Assembly: GCA_003255065.1 (NCBI GenBank)
Contig: QAOA01007883.1
Location: forward strand, 186,001-250,000
DNA: 64,000 bases
Direction: 5' to 3'
Origin: Cercis canadensis
Lineage: Eukaryota; Streptophyta; Magnoliopsida; Fabales; Fabaceae
Shown: positions 48,262-64,000 of the stretch, in pieces
Layout: every line of letters starts with the position of its first letter
Numbering within the stretch: the first letter of the stretch is position 1
Notes under the pieces: model-generated
Told to the model about the DNA's origin: nothing
Databases searched by the model: none
The model's input: only the letters and a program-made list of their open reading frames with translations
Position numbers and translations under genes: made by a program

Positions 48262-50286
48262 TCACCGTCTTTGAGTTTTTCCATTAGAGCGCTTCCCAGA
48301 AAACAAGTGCTTGGGCTTCAAATTACCTATTACTCTATCAGCTTCTCCACGACGAGCATCTTTATTTCTCATCTTGAAAGCCTTCTTTGCCTTTCTAATT
48401 GCCTGGGACTTCTGAGCAGAATCCTTGAAGCCCTCTCCAGGCACAACTTCAGTTGGTGGGCGTGACACTGACCTTGACCGCGACCTAGATCTCATACGCA
48501 GCTTCTTGCTAGGCGTGTTATCATCTATTTCCATCACATCTCCATCAGCAGCATCTCCCCTTTCAGATGATCTTTCCCTTTTCCGACCTCTCTTAGAGAG
48601 AGATTTGCTGCGTGCTCTGTTCATTGCTAAAGTGGCATCAAGCCCCAATCTTGACAGATCCCTTCCCATTCTTTCAGATGTGAACTGCCTTTCCTTGTCA
48701 AATTTTCTTGGGACAGTTGGGCGGCTCTCTGCAGTGCTCTTTTTGATCCTATGCCGTTGGATGAGCAAGCTTTTCTTTTTTCTGATCTCAGCTAATGCTT
48801 CCTGCTGCTCCGGAGTCAATTCATCTACATCTAATTCAAAATCATAATCAGCCTCTCTTAACCCTTCTTCCCTTTCCAATTCTTCAAGCCTATGTAGAAT
48901 ATCAGGATCAACAAAATCATAAACATTGTGTCCATCCAAAATTTCTGGCAGTATATCTTCTTTCCATTCATCATTAGCTAATATATAATTCTTTCTCAAG
49001 CTTGCTGAGTATACACCCGCCCCACCGTTCTCATTCTCCAGATCCTTTTCAGTTTTTCTTTTTTCCTTCTCTGCAGCTTGCTTAGCTTTAGCTTCTAAAA
49101 CGGCTGGAGGTATTGAAGGTAGCCTTTCCTTCTGGTCACGTGGTTTTGGAACTGCAACATGAAATCTATTCAAGCAATCATTTATCTTTTTAGACTTCAT
49201 CTTAATCTCCACCCTCTGATTCAATAACCTCTCACATGCAGCATTTTTTACAGCAATTACCCCGTCCTCAGTCAAAGTGCTCATTTTCAGCAACACACTG
49301 TCATCATTTGTGGCCTCACCTCCTTGACCAACTACAGTCTTCAAAGCCTCATCTTTCATCTCCATGACCAACTTCATATCTTCCTCAGATATCCCCTCCA
49401 GTGGTTGCAAATCAGTCTTGTTGCAGACTATAATTAATGGCTTGTTCATAAACAGAGACTTAATGCTGTGAAATAGAGCTGCCTGCTGTGCAATACTATA
49501 GCCACAAGACCCAGAGATGTCCAAGAAAAACAAAATAGCTGCTCGCAGATGAGCCAGAGCAGTGATACTGCACATCTCAATAATGTTACGATCTTCAAAA
49601 GGACGGTCCAAAATCCCGGGTGTATCAATTACTTGGTACCTTAGGTATTTATAGTCTGTATGACCTACAAAAAGTGACTTTGTAGTGAAAGCATAAGGCT
49701 GGACATCCACATCAGCTCTTGTAATCTTATTAATGAATGAGCTCTTCCCAACATTAGGGTATCCACAAATCAAGATAGTCCTCGTATTTGGATCTATTGA
49801 TGGAAGTCTTGCCATATGTTGTCTAACCTGTTCTAGGTAAGCCAAACTAGGGCCAATCCTCTTAATCACAGTGCACATGCGGCCAAGAGCAGCAACCTTC
49901 AGACACTTGGATCTATATAGAGAGTCACCATACTTCAATAATTTCACATAGTCTTTGGCAATCTTGCCAATGAGGTTCCTTGCAGTATTAATTTGTCCAA
50001 GTGCAAGCTTGTAATGGTCCTTGTTGTAGAGTACATGGAGGAGGTCGCCATAGAATGGGTGAATATCATCAAGCCGAGGGAACTCATCAATGATAGTAGA
50101 AAGCTTCTCATGAAAATTTTGTTGGGTATACTTCACTTTGCGCATATAAAACTGGCGGATGCGGGAAATGGCGTAACCTTTGTGTACAACAGTAGGCGTC
50201 TGACGCTGAGTGCGAGAGAGAATGATGTCAACAAAGTCCTTCCCATTTGGTACCACAGTAATTTTCTTGAAATTATATTGCACCAT
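48262..50286 (-). CDS. NOG1: Nucleolar GTP-binding protein 1 (NOG1)
   Basis: A single coding exon of 674 residues starting MVQYNFKKITVVPNGKDFVD, the conserved NOG1 start. The frame extends 59 codons further upstream, but an AG acceptor lies 15 bases before this ATG and the extension is not family-like. The N-terminal NOGCT-type helical region is followed by an Obg-class GTPase: G1 GYPNVGKSS near residue 175, the switch region, G3 DTPGILDRP and G4 NKTD. The C-terminal half is charged, with RSRSRSRS-type stretches and basic runs ending KPKHLFSGKRSNGKTQRR, which fits a nucleolar protein. NOG1 is needed for maturation of the large ribosomal subunit in the nucleolus. Length matches plant NOG1 (about 670-685). 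Introns are predicted in both UTRs. Confidence 0.96.
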   Translation of the reverse strand: MVQYNFKKITVVPNGKDFVDIILSRTQRQTPTVVHKGYAISRIRQFYMRKVKYTQQNFHEKLSTIIDEFPRLDDIHPFYGDLLHVLYNKDHYKLALGQINTARNLIGKIAKDYVKLLKYGDSLYRSKCLKVAALGRMCTVIKRIGPSLAYLEQVRQHMARLPSIDPNTRTILICGYPNVGKSSFINKITRADVDVQPYAFTTKSLFVGHTDYKYLRYQVIDTPGILDRPFEDRNIIEMCSITALAHLRAAILFFLDISGSCGYSIAQQAALFHSIKSLFMNKPLIIVCNKTDLQPLEGISEEDMKLVMEMKDEALKTVVGQGGEATNDDSVLLKMSTLTEDGVIAVKNAACERLLNQRVEIKMKSKKINDCLNRFHVAVPKPRDQKERLPSIPPAVLEAKAKQAAEKEKRKTEKDLENENGGAGVYSASLRKNYILANDEWKEDILPEILDGHNVYDFVDPDILHRLEELEREEGLREADYDFELDVDELTPEQQEALAEIRKKKSLLIQRHRIKKSTAESRPTVPRKFDKERQFTSERMGRDLSRLGLDATLAMNRARSKSLSKRGRKRERSSERGDAADGDVMEIDDNTPSKKLRMRSRSRSRSVSRPPTEVVPGEGFKDSAQKSQAIRKAKKAFKMRNKDARRGEADRVIGNLKPKHLFSGKRSNGKTQRR

Positions 50287-50300
50287 CTTCACGTATAAGA

Positions 50301-51245
50301 CTGTATCAGAAAGATGGACTGAGTTAAAATTCAAACATATCCACTGAACTAGAGAAATGAAAAAAGGATAAGTATTGTAAACATCAAACTCTGTCATTAG
50401 ACATATGCAGTTCTTTATTCGTATAGAAACACAAAAAAAAAACCCTGCAAATCTTAAGTTCAAGCTAATACTACATTGCTTGTTAACATTCGTTAACCAG
50501 TGACCAATGTCATAAAAATTCTCATCTAGTTTTCCCCAGCAGACATTATTACATACACAAACATTCTAATAGGAGCGGGTTAAAACTTAAAAAGTATTAA
50601 TTTCAAATTAAGGAAAACTAAGACAGCCCAGAGGATCTCTACCTAACACCGTATAAATCAAACGATTCCTACCTTTTCTTTTAAAAGTCATATTGACGAG
50701 CAAACAAAAGTAGCATCTATTTTATATCTATAGAACCATCAGAAAATAGTCAGGACCTTGACGTGCCATACCTAATACCACGTATTCCAGATTATATAGA
50801 GAATTCGAAGTGCGAACAGAACACAACAACTAGAACTAAAAGCATAGAAAGAAAACAACTGAAGAATCAGAGCAAATTAACAGGAGGTAAGCATCAATAA
50901 CCGTTTTTATCCAAAAAAAAAAAAAAATTAATCCATAAGCATAAAACACAGAAAACAAAATACAAATACTAACGAACTCAAGGAAAAAGAATAAACAAAA
51001 GAAATAACAGAATTACTATATGCTATAAAAAATTCCCGTGTAAAATTTTATTGCCTTCTCAAATCAAAGACCATCACAACAAAGCCAGGCTCGTAAAAGA
51101 ACAACATAAATTGTAAAATTACAACTCAACCGAATAATATGAAAGCTGGGGAAATCCACAGCAGATGAAAAATTAAAAAAATACCACCAAAAAAAAAACG
51201 GAAGGGGTCTGAGATATGCAGACAATTGAGCAGAGACAGAGCTAC
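50301..51245 (-). other. Predicted 5' UTR intron of NOG1
   Basis: A donor (GCTTTAAG|GTAGCT at 51245) and an acceptor (TCTGATACAG|TCTTATACGTGAAG ATG at 50301) on the minus strand would remove 945 bases and join a leader exon (about 51246-51370) to the start codon. The leader exon is G/C-richer than the intron. This is inference from signals; an RNA read across the junction would confirm it. Confidence 0.6.
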
Positions 51246-51370
51246 CTTAAAGCTAATGTAAGGTCGTAAGACTTGGAGATCTCTCCGTATAATGCAGCTT
51301 GAGATTTAGAAGAAGGGGAGAGACAGAGACAGAGTTGGAGGCGGCAGAGTACTCCAAACGCCGACTCGAT

Positions 51371-52577
51371 TATGTTCAGATGGAAGCAAGGGTACAAAAA
51401 GGGTTCATGGAGGGGACACTTTGTGGGCTTAGATTGATGGCCTAGCCCAGTCTAGTTAACCCAGTAGAACCAATTTCGGCCTATATTAGTCTTATTCGGC
51501 GACCCAGTTGAATTTTCACAAGGGCGATTTTTCCTCAAAGGAGTGGTGGCCCAGTCTAGTATGCTGATTTTTATTTTTTGACACTAATGATTTGAAATGA
51601 ATGCTTCTTCGATACTTGAATTATTGTTTTTTCCTTGTATAAGTGGAATTATTATTACTAATTCAATAGATTAAGTGTCAATAATGGCTAAATAAAAGTT
51701 AAGTGACAAATGTAAATAAGTAATATATATATATTACCGAATACCATACATTATATCATCAAAATATACATATGTTATATTGATCTAAAAATGAGAAATA
51801 ATTGTTAGCATAAGTATAGTAGTACACATATCATAATTAGTATAAAAATAATTTTAAAAAGTTGAGGTCTTAAGTTTACTCTCATTCTTTTATATTCCTA
51901 CCCCAGTTAATAAATTTAGTTTTATTTATTTAATGACAACATAAAAAGATAAACAATCATCAATCATTAAAGATAAGTTTCATATCAAGTAGAAATTAAA
52001 TTTTGAATTAAATAACTTATAGTCAAGTAGTATTAAGGTCATTCTTAAGGTTTATGAGTTTCGTATTCAAATTCAAAGTCGTAACCAAAGTAAAAAAAAA
52101 TAAAATAAAATTCTAAAACATTAGTCATAGAATACGTTTAACATAAAATTATATAATATCATTAGGAATCAATGAGATTTTTTGTGATATTTGTATATTT
52201 TGATGGACAATTCTTCACATTTACAACCTTTTTTTGCAAAATTATGTAATTTTGTTTGATAAAAATATAATTTTTTCTATGAGTCACACAAAATTGTTTT
52301 GCAAAATAGTTACAAAAACATTTATAAATTTTTTTTTGGGTAAAAAAGGTAAAAATACGTGGTGTTGTGCATCAAATGTAAAACACACATAAGAAATGAG
52401 TAATCTATAATTTTTTTTTTTTAAATATAGAATTATACAACTTATAATTTGTCTTGTCAAAACGGTGCGTTTTGAGCATTGGCAACTTCGAGCCCGTTGA
52501 TGTTGAAGTTGCAGAACGCAGATGATAGATGTTAAAGCAAAACAGGAGCAAAGCCTGTTTGGTCCAACGGGAAGACA
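51371..52577. other. Divergent promoter region of NOG1 and MnmA
   Basis: NOG1 is transcribed leftwards from about 51.35 kb and MnmA rightwards from before 52578, so this stretch of about 1.2 kb must hold both promoters. It is A/T-rich, particularly 51570-52440. I see no gene. I could not identify individual control elements with confidence. Confidence 0.5.
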
Positions 52578-56705
<4,128 letters not shown>

Positions 56706-58337
56706 ATTTAGGTTTCCAGATCTTAAGTTCTGGAGAATTTTCATGTACATGTCCGGGGGGAAATCATACAAGTAGAGTGCAGGTTGCTGCACACTTGATG
56801 TTCATATATGAAGGAGCTGAGGAAGAATTATTATCATTAGTTTTAGTATTTGGTGGGGAGCTGGCTAATTACTTTCTTTTGGGATATATCTTCAGGTTAG
56901 TGGCAGCTCTCATTTTTCCTTCCCATCAGGTGGTTTAAGTTCTCTCTGTATAGCTAGCTGCGGATGGTGCAGTCTGTTGTACTCTACTAATAGTATCTAA
57001 TTCATATACTCGCCCGAATCAGATTGCATCTCGTACTGTTAATTACTTTGAGTTTCTTGAATTGCGTTTGATGTCTGTGTTGAATGAAGAAGAGCTCTTT
57101 GTGGATATGGGGTGAAGATTATATTCAATTTGTAAAATTATTGTTTTGTACCTGAAAAATAGTTGACATTTTATATGTCGAAGAATAATTATATTGCTCC
57201 ATGAGACAACTAAGAAAAGGAAAAGACAGAAATTTTACATTTTCATTATTTTACTTCCCACTCCAAATCATATTGTTTTCAAGAAAATAACATCTAAGCC
57301 CAGTATGTGACCATCCTCAATTTATCTTAATTTATCCTATTGGCCATTAGCCAAAGAAAATAAAGAAAGAGTAGCCTATTGGGCAAAAAAATAAATCTTA
57401 GTTTAGCCTAGATACTAAAGAAGTAATAAAAATTATGGTGAGGGCTAAGTTATCACCTCTTTATGTTATTTTTTTTATCTTAAAATTATGATCATTTATT
57501 GTCATTTTAATAGATATGATATTGTCATGTATCAATATTTCTAACACAGTATATTTTTTTTTATTAACTTGTAAATTAAGGTTTAACCTTAATCTTTAGA
57601 TTGAGTTAGACTTATCAAACTTATTACTATTGAAGTACTCACAACTATGTCACTATTAGAGCACTTATAGTTATAGCATTATGCAATAAGTACTTTGAGA
57701 CCCTTATTTTATTAATGAGATGTCTCAAATACAATACCATTTTCTTAAGATAAAAGCCTCCGTGACCAACTGGTGTATGTCCCAGTTTGCTTCAATGTTA
57801 GTTTATTGGCTTAATTGTAATTTTGGTCCTCTTATTTTAACCACTTGAACGTTTTGGTCTTTTTTCTTTAAAAATGAACTATTGAGTTCCTCTATATTCA
57901 TAAAATGTACAAGTTTAGTCCATTTATCTTTAAGTCAAAATTCTTAGGTTTATTTCAAGGTGTAAAGTTCTCTGATTCATAATTCTACTGTTCAGATTGA
58001 AGAATTACGTCTTGTGAATCTTCTCATTAAATTTCAGCTCAATCTAACGATGAATAAACCTAAATTTTTGGTTAGATAAAAATTTTCAACTCGATCTAAC
58101 TTGCATTTTTAAAACAAGCCTAGTTTATTTTATTGTAGTCAACAAGCTCTTACTACATCAACTGCTAAAATATTGTAATTCTGAATTTTGAAACGTATAA
58201 AATCCAGTTCCCGTGTGAAAGAAAGAAACCCCGTAGATCGAAGATAAACCCCGCTCAATCATTTGCCGCCAAATCTTCCCATCTACATTTCGCCGGTTAC
58301 CGTATCACGCTCATCGTATCTGAAGATAATTTCAGCA
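56706..58337. other. Intergenic region between MnmA and Der
   Basis: The 3' UTR of MnmA is followed by A/T-rich sequence. From about 57800 to 58130 it has the tone of degenerate retroelement sequence ('attttggtcctcttatttt', 'aacgttttggtc'), but no ends can be drawn. The Der leader occupies the last 100 or so bases. No gene is recognised. Confidence 0.5.
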
Positions 58338-61300
58338 ATGCCATCTCTCTACCTCTTCCACACTCCCACAACCATCTCTTATACTCTCTCTAAAACCCTA
58401 AACCTTATTTTTCCATTCCCGAGTTCTCAACCTCTCTCCCCTCCTCTTCTTCGCGTGCTTTCGCAGTCAAACCTCTCTCCTTCTCCGCACAAACCATTTT
58501 CAATACCTTATCGGAATTTCGCCCGTTCCACATCTCGGTTTTGTGCCGGTGAGTCCTCAGGCAGTGTCGACTCTGAGGAGGAAGAAGAAAGATCTGAGGG
58601 ATTTGACGACGAAGACGAAGTTGATCATTCCGACGGTGAGAATTATGCGGTCGATGTTGCTGCACTCGAGAAAGAAGCTAAGGACGCAGTCCGAGAGTAT
58701 TCAAGCTCTTTGTCTCGCATGTTGAAAATTGGCAAGTTTTCAGGCCCTCAGTCGTTGAATTTTTGATTATATTTGCAATTTCGATAGGGCCTTGGTACTA
58801 AATTTGGACTATGAACAAGATGTTCTTGTAATAAGTGGTGACCTGGAAGAATACACATTGTGTCAACGTTTTTTGTCTTCTTTTGCGGTGTATTCTGCAT
58901 ATCGTAACCATCTTCAGTGTTTTCTGATTTCAGAAGATGAGAAAAATGATCACAAGGAAACAGCTCAAACAAGGAAGAGGCGTAAAAGTACTACTAACAA
59001 TGTCAGTAGGCATATTTACATCTCAAGCGTACTAAAGCTTCAGTTCTGTTGTAGATGTTTGGAGAACCATTACCGCTCTACACAATGTGAAAGAACTTAA
59101 GCGATTGAAAATTCGCATGATACCCTTGTTTGAACAATTTTTATTTATTTATTATTTATTTTTTAAAGTCATTCATAAGTTAGCTTTATATTGTGAAGAG
59201 ATTGAAATAAAATAGGTCACTTGCTGAACCTTGTTTACTTTGACTGACAGATACCTGACAATCTTCTCCCAAGGGTTGCAATTGTTGGGAGGCCAAATGT
59301 TGGAAAGTCAGCATTATTTAATCGTCTTGTTGGGGTACTAAATGTTTCTTCATGCTTTTTATTTTCTAAACAGTATTGTTGCTAATACTTCCAACTCTTA
59401 GGAAATAACATTGGAATTTCAGCTTGTATCAATTCCTTCTTTATGCTTAACATAATTTGTAGGGAAACAAGGCTATTGTGGTGGATGAGCCTGGGGTTAC
59501 CAGGGATCGCTTATATGGTAGATCATTTTGGGGAGATCATGAATTTATGGTAGTGGACACAGGTGGGGTTATCACTGTTTCAAAGTCACAAGCTAGTGTT
59601 ATGGAAGAGCTGGCTATTGCTACTACCATTGGTATGGATGGTATTCCACTTGCCTCTAGAGAGGCAGCTGTTGCCAGGATGCCCTCAATGATTGAGAGAC
59701 AAGCCACTGCAGCTGTGGAAGAATCATCTGTTATTATTTTCCTGGTTGATGGCCAGGTACTGTGTATGATTACCTAAAATTTCTATGATTTTTCCTTTCT
59801 TCTCCACATCTGTATCTTCCTTTTGTGCTAACCCTTGGTGACTCCTCCCCAGGGGTCCAGCATAATAGGACAGTTTTTGGTAATTTTGGATTCTGACTGA
59901 ATATTGCAAGCCTTTGACTGTATATTTCTGTATTGAATTATTTAAGGAACCATCTTGGCTAGATGTAGTTGTAAAGCATTAAAAATACTTCATTGTTTTC
60001 ATACTTGAAATGTATGATCAAATGCTTTATTATCCTGAACTAAACAAGACTTCCATCCATTTAGTTTATATTTTTTTGTTAGCAATTATTTATTTATTAT
60101 ATGCTTGGCCAAGCACTATGCATCTCTATTCATGACCTGAAATAGTAATGCTAATTATGCTGAACAGGCAGGTCCAACGGCAGCTGATGTGGAGATTGCT
60201 GATTGGTTACGTAAGAACTACTCAAACAAATTTGTTATTCTCGCAGTTAACAAGTGTGAATCTCCACGGAAGGGGATTCTTCAGGCATCTGATTTTTGGT
60301 CCCTTGGGTAAGCTGTTTGTTATCTTGCTTATTTATCAGCTCTTTTTTTTTTTTTTTTTGGTGGTTCCTCCTGTTTCTATGTTCATATGAGTAATTATAT
60401 ATATTAACCAGGAGGTAAATAACTATGGTCAAGCATAACATATAGTGTGCGGTCCTGGATATGCATTTGATTATGATATGTATTCACATATTTACGTAAT
60501 CATTGAACAACTTCATTTTCCTCTATTTTCCAAAGACAATGGCTGTTTAAGTGATAACTCTACAATCTCCTTATTCTCTTATTTCTTATTGTGCTTTTTA
60601 ATTTGGACCTTTCTGAAGTCATGAACTTATTCAGCACTTGCATCAGATTGCACCTTGAATGGACAGAGGTTAAAAGTATAGGATTTAAACAAGATTCTGC
60701 TCTCTCAATTAAAAATTTAACCCACCTAGAGAAAGAAAACCTTCTGTGGCAAAGGACACAATGGCGAGTTCCCACACCATGTTGTTTATCCTGTATTTAT
60801 GAAATATTCTGCTTTTAACAAATTGGTTGCTGTGGTTAATACATCAGGTTTGAACCAATTCCTGTATCGGCTATATCGGGGACAGGAACTGGAGAGCTTC
60901 TTGACCTTGTTTGCTCAGGGCTGGAGGAAATTGAGGTTTGTGATCCTCAGAAGTTGAATTTTGTTCTGGATGTATTATTGACAATGAGTAACTGTAGGTG
61001 GTATTCTGTATAAGTACAGCTTTGTTATAATATGCAATCATAAACCAATAAAAAGTCATTAAATTCACCTGAAAGTAGACCATTTCTTGATCACCATCCA
61101 ATCAGAGATCAACATATTTTAATATTGTTTTAATATCCTTGATTTTTAAATTTATAATTTGTTAATGGTAATGCATAGGAATCAAATATTCTTGCTGAAG
61201 AAGAGGATTACATTCCTTCAATTTCAATTGTTGGTAGACCTAATGTTGGCAAAAGTAGCATTTTGAATGCATTGGTTGGTGAGGACAGAACAATAGTCAG

Positions 61301-63067
61301 CCCCATCAGTGGCACTACCCGTGATGCCATTGATACTGAATTTACTGGAGCTGATGGCCAGGTTTGACTCTTTCATGATTAACTTCTAGGTAAATTATTT
61401 TATTGTGTGCTTAGCGAATAGAAGTTTGGGATAATCAGGTTTAAGGGTTTTCCCCCCCTTTCCTTTTTAGCGATTTTATGGTGTTTTTGTTTATTATCCA
61501 TTGTGATTACTAAAATGTTGTATTCTTCATTTGCTACCATGTTGTTGATTTACATGGTTTGATATTTCATGGACTAGTCCATGATTGTAATAGTGGTTAT
61601 GTTCTCCTGTTTGTCATATATGGGAACTAACTAGATTGAAATGTAAAAGCTTTTAGATTTCTAAGATTTTACATGATAATTACTCTTATTTTCTTTCTCC
61701 AGAAGTTCCGGCTTATTGATACTGCTGGAATCAGGAAAAGGGCAGCTGTAGCTTCAGCGGGTAGTATGACAGAGGCATTGTCAGTGAATCGAGCGTTTCG
61801 TGCTATCCGCCGTTCTGATGTTGTTGCTCTCATCATTGAGGCCATGGCTTGCATCACAGAACAGGTATTTTACTTTTAAGGTACAATTATGTTTTCTGAC
61901 TCATAATTTTATTAATTACATGAAAGTAGAAGCTTGAATATGTTTAGTCGTTGGACCGAAAAAAATAATTGTAGAAGGTAGTGGGTCTCTCTTGAAGATA
62001 ATAAGGAATATGTTTGTGCTTTTCATATAGTGCTTGAAATACTGCAACCATTGTTTTAAAATCTGGCACTGAGAGACCCGGAAAGGATAGTGGTTTTTAG
62101 CTTGCCAGACTAATGGCTGGACAGACTGTGGTTGAGAGGATGATGTTGGTATTATGTGGGAATAATCAACTATTAAATGCAATATTAAGACAATCTAAAT
62201 CCCAACTTAACAAAGAAAACTGGTTTTCTTGCAATTTCAAATACTTGCCACATATCCACAAACAAATGTTTCACGCTAGCAACAAACTTAATCCCAAAAC
62301 TAAGGTTTTGGCTGAGCACCGAGAGAGTCAACCTTGTTGGGACTGCTTCATCAACCACGTATATCACCACCTCTCGTTTGGACCAAGCAGGAGGTGCTGC
62401 CTCGGGATTACTGCACCCACTGAATAATCAGAAGCCAAAACCCATGCAATCTGTGATCATCTGGAATGTTGGTAAATTAAATCTGAAATGTTGATGCATG
62501 TTGGATCTCTTAGTTGTTTTGTTGGAATTATGCTAAGTGACACTTGGTTGTAAACTAGAGCATCAAATGGTAACAGATCTTTTTTTGGGTAACAATGCCT
62601 GCCCTCATAGATTTTACCATCTTTCACTTTCCTGTTTTCATGAAGAACCCTTTCATTAGAAGGCATGTTAATGATAACAATGGTTCCATATTTTTTTTCC
62701 ACTTCTTTTTTCTTCAAAAATATTTGTTAGAATAAAGAACAGTTTGTATGTTCTTCTGATCATGATCACTTGAAGCCTGCCCATAGGCCTTTTAACCAAA
62801 TGGGATTCTGGTTTGTTTAATATAACCTGCAACAATCTTTGATTATTTTTACTGTTTTGAAATTATTTTCAAGGATTGCAAGCTAGCTGAGAGGATAGAA
62901 AGAGAAGGGAAAGGTTGTGTGATTGTTGTGAACAAATGGGATACAATACCAAATAAAAACCAGCAGACTGCAACATACTATGAGCAAGATGTCCGGGAGA
63001 AGCTTCGTATCCTTCACTGGGCTCCAGTTGTTTATTCTACGGCCATAGCTGGTCATAGTGTTGACAA
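58338..63067 (+). CDS. Double-GTPase Der/EngA, organellar; 3' end outside window
   Basis: Nine exons are visible: 58338-58731, 58934-59001, 59251-59334, 59463-59756, 60168-60307, 60848-60935, 61179-61361, 61703-61864 and 62874-63067, encoding about 535 residues. Residues 1 to about 75 resemble a plastid transit peptide and an acidic linker follows. GTPase domain 1 has [22 protein letters not shown] and NKCE in place of NKxD. Between DTGG and the next strand is a long insert (about 45 residues) that I associate with plant and cyanobacterial Der. Domain 2 has [26 protein letters not shown] and NKWD. The C-terminal KH-like domain is missing because the gene runs off the window. Der assists assembly of the bacterial-type large ribosomal subunit. 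Intron 1 is GC-AG (ATTG|GCAAGT). ATG 58338 was chosen over a non-ATG frame opening at 58263. Confidence 0.94.
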
Positions 63068-64000
63068 GTATGTTCTAGCTCGTAAATAATTTATACAGTT
63101 AAGTTACACAATATACTTGCTTAATGCTCTCTTTGAATTCCCCAACATTGCCTTAAAAGACAAGTCTGCTACTTAGGGCTCCAGATCTAGAAATTATCAA
63201 CTTGAATCTCACATGGTCGCTAAGGCAACCAAACTTATTGTTGAAATAAGCAGTTACCATTTTTTTTTTTAATTATTTTTGGCCAGTAAGTAGGGGTGTT
63301 AGCATTTTGTGCTAGAGGGAACTGGGGAAGGGAATTCCCAGGCTACAACACAGGAAGTGAGAAAGCCAGCGCCTTAGCGCTGTGGAGGGGCTTCACTAAG
63401 CCAACCTCAGTGGTAAATTGGTAATCATTTAGTGGTTATGGTAGATATCATGTGGTAATCACATATTATCTTGCTCTGCGTATGCATAATCTTGTATATA
63501 CTAATATTCTTTGATTCCTGAAAAATAAATTTCCTCAATCATTTATGTGTGAGCTTCTATTATTGAAACCACTTTTCCAGTTATTATTGACCCAAAAGTA
63601 AACTTTTTCATACTGTTGAAAACGTGTTATTGGACCAAAAGTTGCTTTTGTGCAGCAAAAACCTGTGGCAAACACTGCTCAAGAGTAAGTAACGCACAAG
63701 TAGAAACAATGTATAAAGTGACTAATGGGCTATCCAATGTATGATTGTGCTGTAATACTTGGGTATCACACTGTGAGAACCCTGTGTTTTCCTGATACAA
63801 ATGAAAATGAACTAAAAGATCTTGGGCGTCTTCAAAAAGTGTTTTTTTTTTTTCCTTTTAATATATAATTTGGCAATAGGCTTATTTAGTTATTTTAGCT
63901 GTTGCACGTAATTAGTTTCATATATAACTGTTACTTCCGGATAAGTTTTCTTGGTTGTATACAAAAGCACGGTACTCAAATTGTCATTTAAATCGTCAGG
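63068..64000 (+). other. Intron of Der running to the window edge
   Basis: After the donor AA|GTATGT at 63067 I find no sequence matching the remaining Der exons (the KH-like C-terminus). This stretch is therefore read as intron up to the right edge. It contains a G/C-richer island with a short palindrome (gccttagcgc) near 63370. Confidence 0.6.

Noticed and set aside
50287..50463. 59-residue N-terminal extension of NOG1
   Set aside because: Sequence is unlike NOG1, which starts MVQYNFKKI; an acceptor lies just before that ATG, so the extension is intron sequence.
58263..58337. Upstream start for Der
   Set aside because: The first codon there is not ATG; the next ATG at 58338 begins a normal transit-peptide-like sequence.
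62113..62427. Plus-strand frame inside the Der intron 8
   Set aside because: No motif and no splice logic; Der exons on both sides join in phase without it.

Overview
This is nuclear DNA from a flowering plant, almost certainly a core eudicot. Genes are split by A/T-rich GT-AG introns. There are plastid- and organelle-targeted proteins of bacterial ancestry (MnmA, Der/EngA, DiT2), a plant PPR protein and an R2R3-MYB of the secondary-wall clade. I cannot fix the genus; a woody rosid is a guess. Four single N bases and two exactly abutting duplicated segments show that this is a draft assembly.

Layout: 1-4.1 kb is a graveyard of gene pieces: one CIPK-type kinase exon, one AGD/ACAP-type first exon, and a frameshifted pseudogene of the RNA polymerase I/III subunit RPAC2 (AC19). 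4.1-9.2 kb has no gene but several degenerate repeats. 9.2-13.9 kb (minus) is a 1373-residue RING/TRAF-type zinc-finger protein with a very long Q/P/H-rich middle. 18.2-21.6 kb (minus) is a 13-exon MATE transporter of the DTX42/FRD3 citrate-exporter group. 24.8-28.3 kb is a Tourist/PIF-Harbinger-like element carrying a broken phosphoglycerate-kinase-like exon.

29.1-32.7 kb (minus) is a complete three-exon plastid dicarboxylate transporter (DiT2). A second, upstream copy at 35.6-36.8 kb keeps only exon 1. A tRNA-Ser(GCU) lies at 39.0 kb. 40.8-42.4 kb (minus) is a MYB46/MYB83-like transcription factor. 45.4-47.0 kb (plus) is an intronless E-class PPR protein. 48.3-50.3 kb (minus) is nucleolar GTPase NOG1, with introns in both UTRs. 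52.6-56.7 kb (plus) is a ten-exon organellar tRNA 2-thiouridylase (MnmA). 58.3 kb to the right edge (plus) is a double-GTPase Der/EngA, incomplete at the 3' end.

The genes do not form an operon-like unit. Several act in organelle or ribosome biology (NOG1 in 60S assembly, MnmA in tRNA thiolation, Der in organellar ribosome assembly, PPR in organellar RNA processing), but plants do not usually cluster such genes by function. From memory, the MATE, MnmA and NOG1 orthologues lie near each other on Arabidopsis chromosome 1, so this part may be a conserved syntenic block. Exon coordinates were derived by hand from splice signals, reading phase and family similarity, and may be off by a base or so.

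I found no clearly undescribed biological system. The most interesting items are the Tourist-like element with a captured gene fragment, the exon-1-only DiT2 copy with an intact reading frame, the RPAC2 pseudogene with a 5-bp duplication, the kinase/ArfGAP exon pair, and two direct repeats that look like unmerged contig or haplotype ends.
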